DNA of 64,000 bases from Pedobacter zeae (GTDB lineage: Bacteria > Bacteroidota > Bacteroidia > Sphingobacteriales > Sphingobacteriaceae). The position numbers and the translations under genes are program-made. The stretch lies in assembly GCF_014196715.1 (NCBI RefSeq), contig NZ_JACIEF010000002.1, positions 1,427,671 to 1,491,670 of the forward strand, in the 5' to 3' direction. Shown piece after piece: positions 26,993 to 36,231 of the stretch (the first letter of the stretch is position 1; each line of letters begins with the position of its first letter). Below the pieces are notes generated by a model that was given only the letters and a program-made list of their open reading frames with translations, was not told the DNA's origin and did no database searches.

Positions 26993-28978
26993 ATGAGCAT
27001 CCCTAAGTTAATTTCTGTACCCTTTATCGTATTATTTCTCTTCAGTTCGCAACTTGTACAGTCAAAAATTTTATTGCCGTCGGTATTTAGTGATAATATG
27101 GTTTTACAGCAAAAAAACAATGCCGCCATTTGGGGAAAAGCTACAGCTGGTAAAGCGGTTAAGGTAACGGTTTCGTGGAATAAAATTAATTACGGGGCCA
27201 TTGCCGATGCCGGCGGTAACTGGAAAATTAAGGTGGCAACACCAGCTTATGGTGGCCCATATTCGATTACCATTTCCGATGGAGAACTATTGGTGCTGAA
27301 TAATGTGTTAATTGGCGACGTTTGGATTTGCTCCGGCCAGTCTAATATGGAAATGCCTTTAGCAGGCTGGGGAAAAATCCTCAACAGTGAAGAAGAGATC
27401 GCAGAGGCGAAGTATCCAAATATCCGTTTATTACAGGCGGAGCATGTGACCAGTAATTTTCCGCTCAACGATGCTAAAGTAGCCAATGGCGGATGGCAGG
27501 AATGCAGTCCCAAATATATCGCTGAATTTTCTTCAACAGCCTATTTTTTTGCACGCGAGATATATGAAAAGACAAAAATTCCAATCGGCCTGATCCATAC
27601 CTCTTGGGGAGGGACAGTTGCTGAAGCCTGGACAAGTGCCGAAACGCTAAAAAAAATGGCCGATTTTTCTGCCGCAGTTGATAAAATCCAAAAATCAGCA
27701 ACCAGCACTTCAACGGTTTCTTACGAAGAAAAAGTGCAGAACTGGATTAAGATTACCACCGAAAAAGATTCAGGATATCAGGCTGGTGAAGCGAAATGGG
27801 CTTTAACAGAAACTACAGGTTGGAAAAACATGACTTTGCCAACCATGTGGGAAGACGCAGGGCTTAGGGATTTCGACGGCATAGTATGGTTTACCAAAAA
27901 GTTTATCCTCCCTGAAAACTGGAAAACAAAAGAGGTTAAACTTAATTTAGGCCCGATTGATGATAATGATATCACCTTTGTAAATGGAACGAAAGTAGGA
28001 GAAACGGTAGGGTATAACGTTGGCAGAACATATTCGGTACCCGCAAACTTGCTCAAAGCAGGTGAAAATACCATTACCGTAAGGGTTTTTGACAGCGGCG
28101 GCGGTGGCGGTATATACGGTGATGCCAAAGAGTTGAGCTTAACAAACAATACAACAGAAAAAATATCATTAACAGGCGACTGGAAATATAAAATAGGTTT
28201 GGATTTTAAAAATATTGAAGCTAAACCCTACGAAGAAAATGGCCCGAATAGACCTACTGTTTTGTACAATGCCATGATTCACCCATATCAGCAGTTTTCA
28301 ATTAAAGGAGCTATTTGGTATCAGGGCGAGGCTAATGCCGATAGAGCTTACCAATACCGCGAACTATTTCCTGCCATGATTAAAGATTGGCGACAGAAAT
28401 GGGCACAGGGAGATTTTCCTTTTTATTTTGTGCAGTTGGCCAATTTTATGCAGGTTGATAACACACCAGCAGAATCTGCCTGGGCAGAGCTTAGAGAGGC
28501 ACAGCAAAAAACATTGGCTTTACCCAATACCGGCATGGCCACTATTATTGATATTGGCGATGCGAAAGATATCCACCCTAAAAATAAACAGGAAGTTGGT
28601 AGGCGATTGGCGTTAATTGCCCTGGCCAAAACGTATGGCCAAAAAATAAACTATTCCGGTCCTGTTTACCAATCAAGTAAAGTTGATGGAAAACAAATGC
28701 TGTTAACATTTGGCAATAGCCAAAATGGGTTAAAGACTGCAGATGGTGCAGCACCAACAGGTTTTGCCATTGCCGGAGCAGATAAGAAATTTTACTGGGC
28801 CAAAGCCAGTATTAAAGGGAACCAGCTTATCGTCAGCAGCAATCAGGTAGCAAATCCGGTTGCTGTTCGTTATGCCTGGGGCAATAATCCGGTCTGTAAC
28901 CTGGTGAGCAACGATGGTTTGCCAGCCTCACCTTTTAGAACCGATACATGGCAGGGGGTCACTTTTGGCAAAAAGTAA
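26993..28978 (+). CDS. Secreted SGNH-type carbohydrate esterase (sialate O-acetylesterase family)
   Basis: 661 residues with a signal peptide (FIVLFLFSSQLVQS). The layout is that of the large SASA esterases: an N-terminal beta-sandwich (about 25-105, SDNMVLQQKNNAAIWG), the SGNH core starting DVWICSGQSNMEMP (nucleophile Ser117), GLIHTSWGGTVAEAW, an inserted GH2-like galactose-binding jelly-roll (about 290-395), then the second core part with IKGAIWYQGEANA and DIGDAKDIHPKNKQEVGRRL, which supplies the catalytic Asp/His. It would remove O-acetyl groups from plant glycans. It belongs functionally with the PUL but lies beyond the gal genes with its own promoter and terminator. Confidence 0.9.
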   Translation: MSIPKLISVPFIVLFLFSSQLVQSKILLPSVFSDNMVLQQKNNAAIWGKATAGKAVKVTVSWNKINYGAIADAGGNWKIKVATPAYGGPYSITISDGELLVLNNVLIGDVWICSGQSNMEMPLAGWGKILNSEEEIAEAKYPNIRLLQAEHVTSNFPLNDAKVANGGWQECSPKYIAEFSSTAYFFAREIYEKTKIPIGLIHTSWGGTVAEAWTSAETLKKMADFSAAVDKIQKSATSTSTVSYEEKVQNWIKITTEKDSGYQAGEAKWALTETTGWKNMTLPTMWEDAGLRDFDGIVWFTKKFILPENWKTKEVKLNLGPIDDNDITFVNGTKVGETVGYNVGRTYSVPANLLKAGENTITVRVFDSGGGGGIYGDAKELSLTNNTTEKISLTGDWKYKIGLDFKNIEAKPYEENGPNRPTVLYNAMIHPYQQFSIKGAIWYQGEANADRAYQYRELFPAMIKDWRQKWAQGDFPFYFVQLANFMQVDNTPAESAWAELREAQQKTLALPNTGMATIIDIGDAKDIHPKNKQEVGRRLALIALAKTYGQKINYSGPVYQSSKVDGKQMLLTFGNSQNGLKTADGAAPTGFAIAGADKKFYWAKASIKGNQLIVSSNQVANPVAVRYAWGNNPVCNLVSNDGLPASPFRTDTWQGVTFGKK

Positions 28979-29002
28979 CTTCCCCCGGTAAGCCCTTCGC
29001 AT

Positions 29003-29045
29003 TAACCCCAACAATTTATTATACCTAAGTTGTTGGGGTTATTTT
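29003..29045 (+). terminator. Terminator after the SGNH esterase gene
   Basis: TAACCCCAACAA (29003-29014) pairs with TTGTTGGGGTTA (29030-29041), a perfect 12-bp stem followed by TTTT. Confidence 0.85.
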
Positions 29046-29156
29046 ATATGGTTAATATTTCAAAATCTTCAATTGCTTTTATTTTTTACTAAATCGTTTT
29101 AATGTTAGGGGATATTTATTAGTTTTATAAATAAGTAGCTAACCAATATCCTTTTT

Positions 29157-31667
29157 ATGAAGAAATTAGTAACCCTTTTATATTTCCTGCTTTCTGGTTC
29201 ATCCATACCGTATTTATGCGCTCAAAGTTTAAATGAGTTGAACAAAACACCTTTAAAACAAGAGGTTTTCGTGCAGTTGCCCATTGGAAGCATAAAGGCC
29301 AGAGGATGGTTGTTAAAGCAGTTGGAGCAACAGCGAGACGGTGCAACCGGAATGGCTGAAGAATTATATCCGGAGAAAGATAACCTGGGTAAAAATACCG
29401 ATTGGCTGGGCGGATCGGGTAATAGCTGGGAGCGCGTACCCTATTATGTTAAGGGTTTGGTTGCATTGGCTTATACTCTAGATGATCCCAAGCTAAAAGC
29501 GAAAGCGCAAAAATATATCGATTGGACTCTAAATAATCAACAGGCTAACGGATCATTTGGTCCGCCGAAAATGAAAGATTGGTGGCCCCGTATGCCCATG
29601 ATGTATGCTTTGCAGAGCTATTATGAAGCCACAAATGATCAGAGGGTTATCCCGTTCCTCTCAAAATACTTTAAATATGAACTTAATAACCTCGATGCTG
29701 ATCCCTTGAGTGAGTGGGCTAAAGCAAGAGCGGGCGATAACATGGAAATTGCCATTTGGCTTTACAATAAAACCGGAGATCAGGATTTGTTAAAACTTGT
29801 AGAAAAGTTAAAACAACAGGCGTATCCCTGGATTGATATTTACAGCAATAACGGATTTTACTTTTTCGGCGACGATTTCCAGCCAAAACACATGGTGAAT
29901 GTGGCCCAGGCCTTAAAATTCCCGGTAGTTTACGCCCAGCTTCAGGATCTTCCATCTAATCTTGAAGCATTTGCTAAAGGTATAACTCATATTATGCGCG
30001 ACCATGGCCAGCCGGAAGGCTTGGGTTCGGGAACCGAATTTCTGGCGGGTACGAGCAGTATACAAGGGGTTGAAACCTGTACGGTGGTAGAATGGATGCA
30101 GAGTTTAGAAACTGCAGCGAAAGTTATTCATGAGGCCAAAATTGGCGATCAGTTGGAAAAAGTGGCCTTTAATGCGCTGCCTGCGCAGTTTAGCCGCGAT
30201 TTTAAAAACCACTCTTATTACACATTGCCCAATCAGGTACAGAATATTCATAGCGAGCATGGCTTTAATCAGGATTATTCTACAGGTATGATTTCCAGTC
30301 CATATTCAGGCTTTGGCTGCTGCCGTTATAATATGCACATGGGCTGGCCTTATTTCGTCAAAAATAGTGTAGTGGCTACCCCCCAAAAAGGTTTGGCAAT
30401 AATTACCTATGGCCCCATGGAGATAGAAACCATAGTAGCCGGAAACAAAAAAATAAAACTTACCGAGGAAACCAATTATCCGTTTGAAGAGCAGATCAGG
30501 CTAAAGGTCGGACTCACAGCTCCTACATCTTTTCCATTAATTTTAAGGATTCCGGCCTGGAGTGTAAAACCAAGCATTAGGTTAAATGGGGTTGTTTTGA
30601 AAGGTGTAAAGGCCGGGGAAATGTTTAGCCTAACGCGCGAATGGAAAAACGACGATCAATTGGAACTTAATTTTCCGATGGAAATTACTACCCAAACGCA
30701 GGTAAACAATTCTGTAAGTATAGCACGTGGCCCCATTGTTTACGCACTGGAAATCAAAGCTGCAGATAAGGTTACCAAAGTGCATCCGGTTGCGGGCTTT
30801 ACAGATTACGAAACCCATCCGGAATCTTCGTGGAATTATGGCCTAATGATGGATAAAGGTAGTTTGGGCAATGCCCGCGTATTGAAATCTAAAATGATGG
30901 AAAACCCTTTCATTGCTGCAACTGCACCTGTTAAAATAAAGGTTCAGGCAAAAAAGATTCCATCATGGGGCCTAGATTATCGTAAAGTGTCTGCTTTTGA
31001 CGTACCCTTTAGCCCGGTTGCTTCGGCTGAAAAAAAGGAAGAAATTATCCTGGTGCCCTACGGATCTGAAAATATTCGCCTAAGCTGTTTTCCTGTAATC
31101 GGCGAGCCAAAAAAATTAAATAAAAATTTTGTTGAAAATTTTGATCATGGAATGGCCAGGAATTGGGTCTTTTACGGTGGTGGCTGGTTTTGGAAAGATG
31201 GGCAGATGAACGTTTCCTCAAATCCAGGCTCAGGTGGTTATGGCATAAACGGATCCAAATATGTGGCTAATGGAACACACTTCAAGGATTTTGTTTATCA
31301 GGCAGATGTTAAAATCAATACCACTGGCGATGCGGGTTTAATGTTCAGGGTGTCTAATCCCGCTATTGGCGCTGATGCTTACCAGGGGTATTATGTTGGC
31401 TTAGATCAAGTCAAGGGATCGGTATTATTTGGAAAAGCTGACGGGCAGAAATGGACGGTAATCAGTTCTGAAAAATTCCCTGTTGAAATGAACAAAGTGT
31501 TTAACATCAAAGTAGTGGCAAAGGGAGACAAATTTGATGTTTTTATCAATGGATCTGCTGAACCTTCGCTTTCTGCCACTGATGCGCAATACCCCTCAGG
31601 CAGTATTGGATTACGAACTTATAAAGCATTGGCGAGTTTCGATTCGGTAAAAATTAACACCTTTTAA
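29157..31667 (+). CDS. DUF1680-family (GH127/GH146-type) protein with C-terminal lectin-like domain
   Basis: 836 residues with a signal peptide ending near PYLCAQ. Residues about 35-630 are the DUF1680 (alpha/alpha)6 barrel and beta-sandwich typical of beta-L-arabinofuranosidases. The zinc/cysteine site of GH127 is preserved as GVETC (Glu306, Cys308) and GFGCCRYNMH (Cys388, Cys389), where one Cys is the nucleophile in characterised enzymes. Residues about 660-836 form a concanavalin-like domain (FVENFDHG, YQADVKINTTGDAGLMFRVS, GYYVGLDQVKG, FDVFINGS) like CBM66 or DUF1080 modules, absent from most GH127 enzymes. It would cut terminal beta-arabinofuranose. Which family number applies cannot be settled by eye. 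Confidence 0.88.
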   Translation: MKKLVTLLYFLLSGSSIPYLCAQSLNELNKTPLKQEVFVQLPIGSIKARGWLLKQLEQQRDGATGMAEELYPEKDNLGKNTDWLGGSGNSWERVPYYVKGLVALAYTLDDPKLKAKAQKYIDWTLNNQQANGSFGPPKMKDWWPRMPMMYALQSYYEATNDQRVIPFLSKYFKYELNNLDADPLSEWAKARAGDNMEIAIWLYNKTGDQDLLKLVEKLKQQAYPWIDIYSNNGFYFFGDDFQPKHMVNVAQALKFPVVYAQLQDLPSNLEAFAKGITHIMRDHGQPEGLGSGTEFLAGTSSIQGVETCTVVEWMQSLETAAKVIHEAKIGDQLEKVAFNALPAQFSRDFKNHSYYTLPNQVQNIHSEHGFNQDYSTGMISSPYSGFGCCRYNMHMGWPYFVKNSVVATPQKGLAIITYGPMEIETIVAGNKKIKLTEETNYPFEEQIRLKVGLTAPTSFPLILRIPAWSVKPSIRLNGVVLKGVKAGEMFSLTREWKNDDQLELNFPMEITTQTQVNNSVSIARGPIVYALEIKAADKVTKVHPVAGFTDYETHPESSWNYGLMMDKGSLGNARVLKSKMMENPFIAATAPVKIKVQAKKIPSWGLDYRKVSAFDVPFSPVASAEKKEEIILVPYGSENIRLSCFPVIGEPKKLNKNFVENFDHGMARNWVFYGGGWFWKDGQMNVSSNPGSGGYGINGSKYVANGTHFKDFVYQADVKINTTGDAGLMFRVSNPAIGADAYQGYYVGLDQVKGSVLFGKADGQKWTVISSEKFPVEMNKVFNIKVVAKGDKFDVFINGSAEPSLSATDAQYPSGSIGLRTYKALASFDSVKINTF

Positions 31668-31740
31668 CACCGGCTATGCGCGTTGCGAAACTTTACGGCA
31701 AGGAATTTGTTGATGAAGTAGAAACAAATAATGTAATATT

Positions 31741-32604
31741 ATGAAATTATACAGGTCAATTCCCATCATGCTCTTTACCGTAGCACTTGCTGCAGGTTGT
31801 GTAAGCAATAAGAAGTATGCCGAACTTCAGGATACCTATGCCAAATTAAGAGAAAGAAATCAGGAGCTCAGCAATAAATACCAGGATAGCCAACGCGAGC
31901 TTAGTGGCAGCACGAGCCGGGTAAAAAGTTTAGAAGAACAGATTGCTTCAGAAAGAGCCAATGTTACTGCGCTGCAGGATGCTTTGAATAAATGTTTAAA
32001 CTCGAGCAACCAGGGAAATGTTAATATTTCAAAACTCGTTGATGAAATTAATAGTTCAAATAAATACATCAAACAGCTGGTTAACGCAAAAAATAAAAGC
32101 GACTCGCTTAATATGGTGTTAACCAATAACTTAACCCGCTCACTAAGTAGGGAGGAGCTGGGCGATGTTGATGTTCAGGTACTTAAAGGCGTGGTATATA
32201 TTTCTTTGGCCGATAACATGTTGTATAAATCCGGTAGCTACGAAATTTCTGACAAAGCCGGGGCAACGTTGAGTAAAATCGCCAAAATCATTAAAGATTA
32301 CGATACTTACGATGTGTTAATTGAAGGAAATACCGATAATGTGCCTATCGCTCAAACTAATATCCGAAACAACTGGGATTTAAGTGCCTTACGTGCTTCG
32401 TCGGTGGTTCAGGCATTACAGACCAAGTACGCTGTAGATCCTAAGCGTTTAACAGCAGGTGGACGAGGGGAGTATAACCCGATTGCTGATAATACTACTG
32501 TAGCCGGTAAAGCTAAAAACAGGCGTACCCAAATTATAATTACGCCTAAATTAGACCAGTTTATGGATCTGATCGGAAAAGCTCCTGAACAATCGCAAAA
32601 ATAA
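31741..32604 (+). CDS. OmpA-family lipoprotein with coiled-coil spacer
   Basis: 287 residues. The signal ends LAAGC (lipid-site Cys20). Residues about 25-90 form a heptad-rich coiled coil (KYAELQDTYAKLRERNQELSNKYQ). The OmpA/MotB domain (about 140-275) shows DVLIEGNTDNVPI and the RRTQIIITPK end. It probably anchors the outer membrane to peptidoglycan. It starts 73 bases after the GH127 stop but has its own terminator. Confidence 0.9.
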   Translation: MKLYRSIPIMLFTVALAAGCVSNKKYAELQDTYAKLRERNQELSNKYQDSQRELSGSTSRVKSLEEQIASERANVTALQDALNKCLNSSNQGNVNISKLVDEINSSNKYIKQLVNAKNKSDSLNMVLTNNLTRSLSREELGDVDVQVLKGVVYISLADNMLYKSGSYEISDKAGATLSKIAKIIKDYDTYDVLIEGNTDNVPIAQTNIRNNWDLSALRASSVVQALQTKYAVDPKRLTAGGRGEYNPIADNTTVAGKAKNRRTQIIITPKLDQFMDLIGKAPEQSQK

Positions 32605-32626
32605 TGTCATCATACAGCCTATAAAG

Positions 32627-32656
32627 AGGGTGGAATTAATTTTCCATCCTTTTTTT
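32627..32656 (+). terminator. Terminator after the OmpA-family gene
   Basis: AGGGTGGAA (32627-32635) pairs with TTCCATCCT (32642-32650), one G-T wobble, followed by a T-run. Confidence 0.8.
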
Positions 32657-32858
32657 ATGTGGGTGCATTCCACTCGAGGTATATGTTGCTGATTTTTGCA
32701 AGCATCTTTCCATTCCGGTATGGAAAAAATGCGTATGTAAGCACCTTGACTGCTAAAACATATCTTCCAAAAAGGAATTTAGTCAATTTTGAAAAGCATG
32801 CCTGAGTATCCTGGTACCCGTTGATTAAGCCCGTTCTCTTCTCAATGCTTATCCTCAT
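32655..32858 (-). CDS. Hypothetical small protein (doubtful)
   Basis: A 67-codon frame with no recognised domain; the product is basic and rich in aromatic residues. It fills part of the 363-base gap 32605-32967, where I see no other gene. Its 3' end meets the terminator T-run of the convergent gene. It could be chance. Confidence 0.25.
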   Translation of the reverse strand: MRISIEKRTGLINGYQDTQACFSKLTKFLFGRYVLAVKVLTYAFFPYRNGKMLAKISNIYLEWNAPT

Positions 32859-32967
32859 GATGATGTGGTTCTCATCAATTTAATAAGTCTCATCAGGTCT
32901 GAACGGTTATGCACTCGTGCACAACTGAGCATTAGCCGGTTGGAGTTTGGTCTTAATCCTTAATGGG

Positions 32968-33168
32968 TTAAGAAATGCCAATTGACTTTTTTCGTTGACT
33001 TAAATAAGCCGTTATCTGATCTAAAGTTATACACCTTGTGGCCCTTACTGCCGATTTTAACACTTCAGAACTTACACCCAGCCGGTTAGCCCAGTAATTT
33101 CGATCTGTTTCTTCAGATAATAGGATGATTTCTTCTTTAATGCTCGGGGTTTGATGGAGATTTTTCAT
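32968..33168 (-). CDS. DUF3606-family small protein
   Basis: 66 residues from ATG 33168; the longer frame from 33249 has a poor N-terminus. The core DRNYWANRLGVSSEVLKSAVRATRCITLDQITAYL matches the DUF3606 pattern: YW, then L-G-v-S, then a helix with A-V-x-x-x-G/R-x, then a final helix. Function is unknown; members are small and often stress-linked. The 291 bases from 33169 to 33459 are very AT-rich and show no gene. Confidence 0.75.
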   Translation of the reverse strand: MKNLHQTPSIKEEIILLSEETDRNYWANRLGVSSEVLKSAVRATRCITLDQITAYLSQRKKSIGIS

Positions 33169-33459
33169 AATCGGGATGATTAATTCGTTAATAACACGCA
33201 CAAGCTTGATTGGCCTTATAAATATAATTTTTTTTATTGATAATAACAAGCTGTAAAACAGTTATTTAAAATAAAATAAAATAATTTTTCCGGGATGCGT
33301 TAACATCAAAATAACCTGTTTGCGCAAGTTAATTCGTTTTAGCAGCAATAACAGATGTATATAAAGGTTAATAATTAATCAAAAAAAATATAATATGTAT
33401 TTTTAATTATACATAATTTAACTATAATTGCTTATTATTTATGAAAAATATATGCTGCA

Positions 33460-33675
33460 ATGGGTGATATGAGGAAGGGAGATGTTACTCAGATTGACTT
33501 TGAATCTGGACTTGGAATCATTATTGACGAAAACGACCAAGATATTCACTTTCAATTAGATAATGTATCTAGTCTAATTAATTTAAATTCGAGGGTAATT
33601 TTTGAAATAGAATTACACGAGCATGGTTTAATGGCAGTAAATGTTCAATTGGAAATGGAACAAATAAAGATTTAA
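33460..33675 (+). CDS. Divergent cold-shock-domain-like small protein
   Basis: 71 residues. It keeps the length and strand plan of a cold-shock domain: KGDVTQIDFESGLGIIIDEN aligns with GKVKWFNTQKGFGFIVQED of the canonical CspA at 46984, and DIHFQLDNV with DLFVHFKDV. But the aromatic RNA-binding residues of RNP1 (KGFGFI) and RNP2 (LFVHF) are mostly replaced. It therefore may not bind RNA in the usual way. The upstream region is extremely AT-rich. Confidence 0.7.
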   Translation: MGDMRKGDVTQIDFESGLGIIIDENDQDIHFQLDNVSSLINLNSRVIFEIELHEHGLMAVNVQLEMEQIKI

Positions 33676-33715
33676 TTTTGCAACTGCCAGGCAAATTGAG
33701 CGCGCAGGTTATCTA

Positions 33716-35563
33716 TCATTTGGATATAGGCAAGCTGAAATAAAAAGTAGATCCCTTACCAAATTTGCTTTCTGCCCATATTTTTCCCTGATGTCTTTCA
33801 ATTACTTCGGCACAAATGTAAAGGCCAACTCCAAATCCTGCAATTGTTTTGGTGTCAGGGCTTTCTACACGGTAAAAACGTTCAAAAAGTTTGGGTATGT
33901 CATTTTCCTTAATGCCTATGCCTTCATCTTCTACGCTCACCACTGCATAACCGTTTTGTATTTCGCATTTTATAGCAATTAAAGAGTGTTTTTTTGAGTA
34001 TTTTGCTGCATTTCCAATCAGGTTGTTCAGTACATTGCCAATTTTATCCATATCGGCATTTACAACTACTTCTTTCGTACCAATCACCTGGATAAAATGG
34101 CTGGTTAAAACAATTCTATTTTCGTCGGCTACGGTTTTAATTAATTCAACCAGGTTAAAATTGGTTCTGTTCAATAAAATTTTGCCGGATTCAAATAAGG
34201 ATACATTCAGAAAGCCATCAATCATTAACGACATTCTTTTTAATTGAACATTAATCTTATCAAGTATCTGAATGGTAAAGTCGTTATCCGTTTCTTTAAA
34301 TTTATGTTGTAAAAGCTGTATATAAGCGCTTAACGAAGTTAAAGGCGTTTTAAGCTCATGACTTACCATGCCGATAAAGTCGTTTTTTCGGATTTCGTCC
34401 TGCTTATGTTCTGTGATATCCAAAACAGCTCCGGCAATATAAATGGCTTTTCCCTCTTCGTTATAATAGGCTTTTCCCGCTGTTCTTAACCATTTGTTTT
34501 TAGCGCTTATACCATTCAAATTAATTTGGTATTCGATATTGAATGCATTCCGGTGGTGCAATGCCCGCCTGATACCACTGGTAAGGTGTTTAATATCTTC
34601 ATCACTTACCAGCGATTTGGCTTCTTCAATACCTAATCTATTACTTTCCAGTTCGTAGATCTGTTGTGATCTTTCTGATAAAAGTACCTGTTTGCTTTCC
34701 AGATCAATGTTCCACGAGCCCATTTCTGATGCATCCATCGCTATTTTTAGAATGTCTTTAGCTTTAAGGAGTTCTTTTTTAAAATTTACCTGCTCTGTAA
34801 TATCTTTAATAATAACCAGAACCCGGGTTACTTCGTTTTTATCATTTTTTAACGGCTCATAAAAAGCTATAAAATAACCGTCTGCAACCGGTGTGGTAAT
34901 TTTTAATTCATTTATGGTCAATGGTTGGCCATTCTTGAAAATATCTTTTACACGGTCTAAAAGGGCTCGCTGTTGTCCGAGTTCTGGGCGTGCCTCTTCC
35001 TGTGGAATCCCGATTACTTCTTTTCTGGTTTTGGCCCAGAGTTTTAATATATTATCGTTTGCATACTCTGTAATAAGCTCCGGACCTTTTAATACGCACA
35101 TGCCCAAAGGGGCCTGCTCAAAAAAGCCCCTAAAACGTGCTTCACTTTCAGAAAGTTCAAATAAAATATGCCCAAGGTCATTTTCATCCTGTGGAATTTC
35201 TCTTAGCGAACAGATAATGTATTCAACTGGCCCATCATTCTGTAAAACCGGCGAAAATTCCAGCTCCCATTTTACATTTGGTGAGTTAGAATAGATGGGG
35301 TGAATCACCAGCATACGCCTCGCTTTTAGTTCGCTTACTTTTTGTACTGTTTTAATCAGGAGTACCTTTTCGGCATCACTTAAAAGATTGGGGATAATGT
35401 TAATATCATAGAATTTCAATTTTCCTCCGATACGCTCTATTAAAGCCTGGTAAGCATCGTTATGCTCTACCACCACTAATACCGGTTTTAACTTAAAAAT
35501 AATTATAGGGCTCTTAGCATGTTTTAATAACGCTTTTAAGAATGGAGAGGCTAAGTCTATCAT
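33716..35563 (-). CDS. Soluble PAS-domain sensor histidine kinase
   Basis: 615 residues from ATG 35563; the start at 35587 would lie inside the promoter. There is no signal peptide or membrane helix, so it senses in the cytoplasm. After a degenerate PAS-like region (about 1-125) come two clear PAS/PAC units (ARFRGFFEQAPLGMCVL at about 140; ILKIAMDASEMGSWNIDLES at about 275, ending VLDITEHKQ), then HisKA with FIGMVSHELKTPL and HATPase_c with NLIGNAAKYSKK, DEGIGI and FGVGLYICAEVIERH. No response regulator lies beside it, so its partner is unknown. Confidence 0.92.
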   Translation of the reverse strand: MIDLASPFLKALLKHAKSPIIIFKLKPVLVVVEHNDAYQALIERIGGKLKFYDINIIPNLLSDAEKVLLIKTVQKVSELKARRMLVIHPIYSNSPNVKWELEFSPVLQNDGPVEYIICSLREIPQDENDLGHILFELSESEARFRGFFEQAPLGMCVLKGPELITEYANDNILKLWAKTRKEVIGIPQEEARPELGQQRALLDRVKDIFKNGQPLTINELKITTPVADGYFIAFYEPLKNDKNEVTRVLVIIKDITEQVNFKKELLKAKDILKIAMDASEMGSWNIDLESKQVLLSERSQQIYELESNRLGIEEAKSLVSDEDIKHLTSGIRRALHHRNAFNIEYQINLNGISAKNKWLRTAGKAYYNEEGKAIYIAGAVLDITEHKQDEIRKNDFIGMVSHELKTPLTSLSAYIQLLQHKFKETDNDFTIQILDKINVQLKRMSLMIDGFLNVSLFESGKILLNRTNFNLVELIKTVADENRIVLTSHFIQVIGTKEVVVNADMDKIGNVLNNLIGNAAKYSKKHSLIAIKCEIQNGYAVVSVEDEGIGIKENDIPKLFERFYRVESPDTKTIAGFGVGLYICAEVIERHQGKIWAESKFGKGSTFYFSLPISK

Positions 35564-35584
35564 AAATTTAAGTTGACACTTTCT

Positions 35585-35615
35585 CAAATATAACCCTTAA
35601 GTAGTTAATCGCCAA
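35585..35615 (-). promoter_or_regulatory. Promoter of the PAS histidine kinase gene
   Basis: On the minus strand the -7 box TATATTTG (35585-35592) is preceded, after 20 bases, by TTG (35613-35615) as -33 element. The start codon is about 20 bases downstream. Confidence 0.6.
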
Positions 35616-36128
35616 CCGATTTTTGAAGATAATATCATATTTATCATACAAAATGGTATACATTATAAGCGATTTGTGTTTTTGCCTGCTTTTAAGCCGT
35701 TATTTTTCAATGATTTTGTTTGGCTTTAAAAGCCCTTTTCTTAAAATGTTGAAGGTAAATGGCGATTTATAGAAAGACTTACAGCACGGAGAAAAACTAA
35801 AAATCAATAAGTTTATAAGCCTTTGCAATCTGTTTTATCAGGTTATATAAATATTAAAAAATTGTAACGTTAAAAGTGTAAAAATGAATAACCTAAGCGT
35901 AAAGTAAGTATTTGTTGAATTATTATGTATTTATAGTAATACATTTAAATCTGTTTTTTATTAAAAAAGCTGTATTTTTTGCTTGAAAAAAAGTTTTAGT
36001 AAATTTTTGTTAAAAATTATTTAATTGATAATCAGTTTGTTGTATTCGATTAATAGGTTAAATAATTGATTTATACGATTTAACATTTCTCCCTTATATT
36101 TTTTTAAAAATTTATATATATTTGTTCT

Positions 36129-36195
36129 TACCCTTTCGAGGGTATGTTTTTCATAGGTAGATGTAGGGTCAGAACAATGTTCTGGCCCTTTTTTT
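36129..36195 (+). ncRNA. Candidate small RNA or leader with UUCG hairpin and terminator
   Basis: A full -7 match TATATTTG lies at 36117-36124. Directly after it come a hairpin TACCCT-TTCG-AGGGTA (36129-36144) with the stable UUCG loop, and then a strong terminator GGGTCAGAAC / GTTCTGGCCC (36166-36175, 36179-36188) with seven T. The product would be about 65 bases and holds no ORF. It ends 37 bases before ubiX. The rest of the gap 35616-36116 is AT-rich and empty. An sRNA gene is the simplest reading; transcription is not shown. Confidence 0.5.
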
Positions 36196-36219
36196 ATTTT
36201 TAATCCCTTACAGAAAACC

Positions 36220-36227
36220 TACTTTTG
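36220..36227 (+). promoter_or_regulatory. -7 box of ubiX, nearly leaderless
   Basis: TACTTTTG fully matches TAnnTTTG, with its G only five bases before the ATG at 36232, so the mRNA would start at or next to the start codon. Confidence 0.5.
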
Positions 36228-36231
36228 TTTT

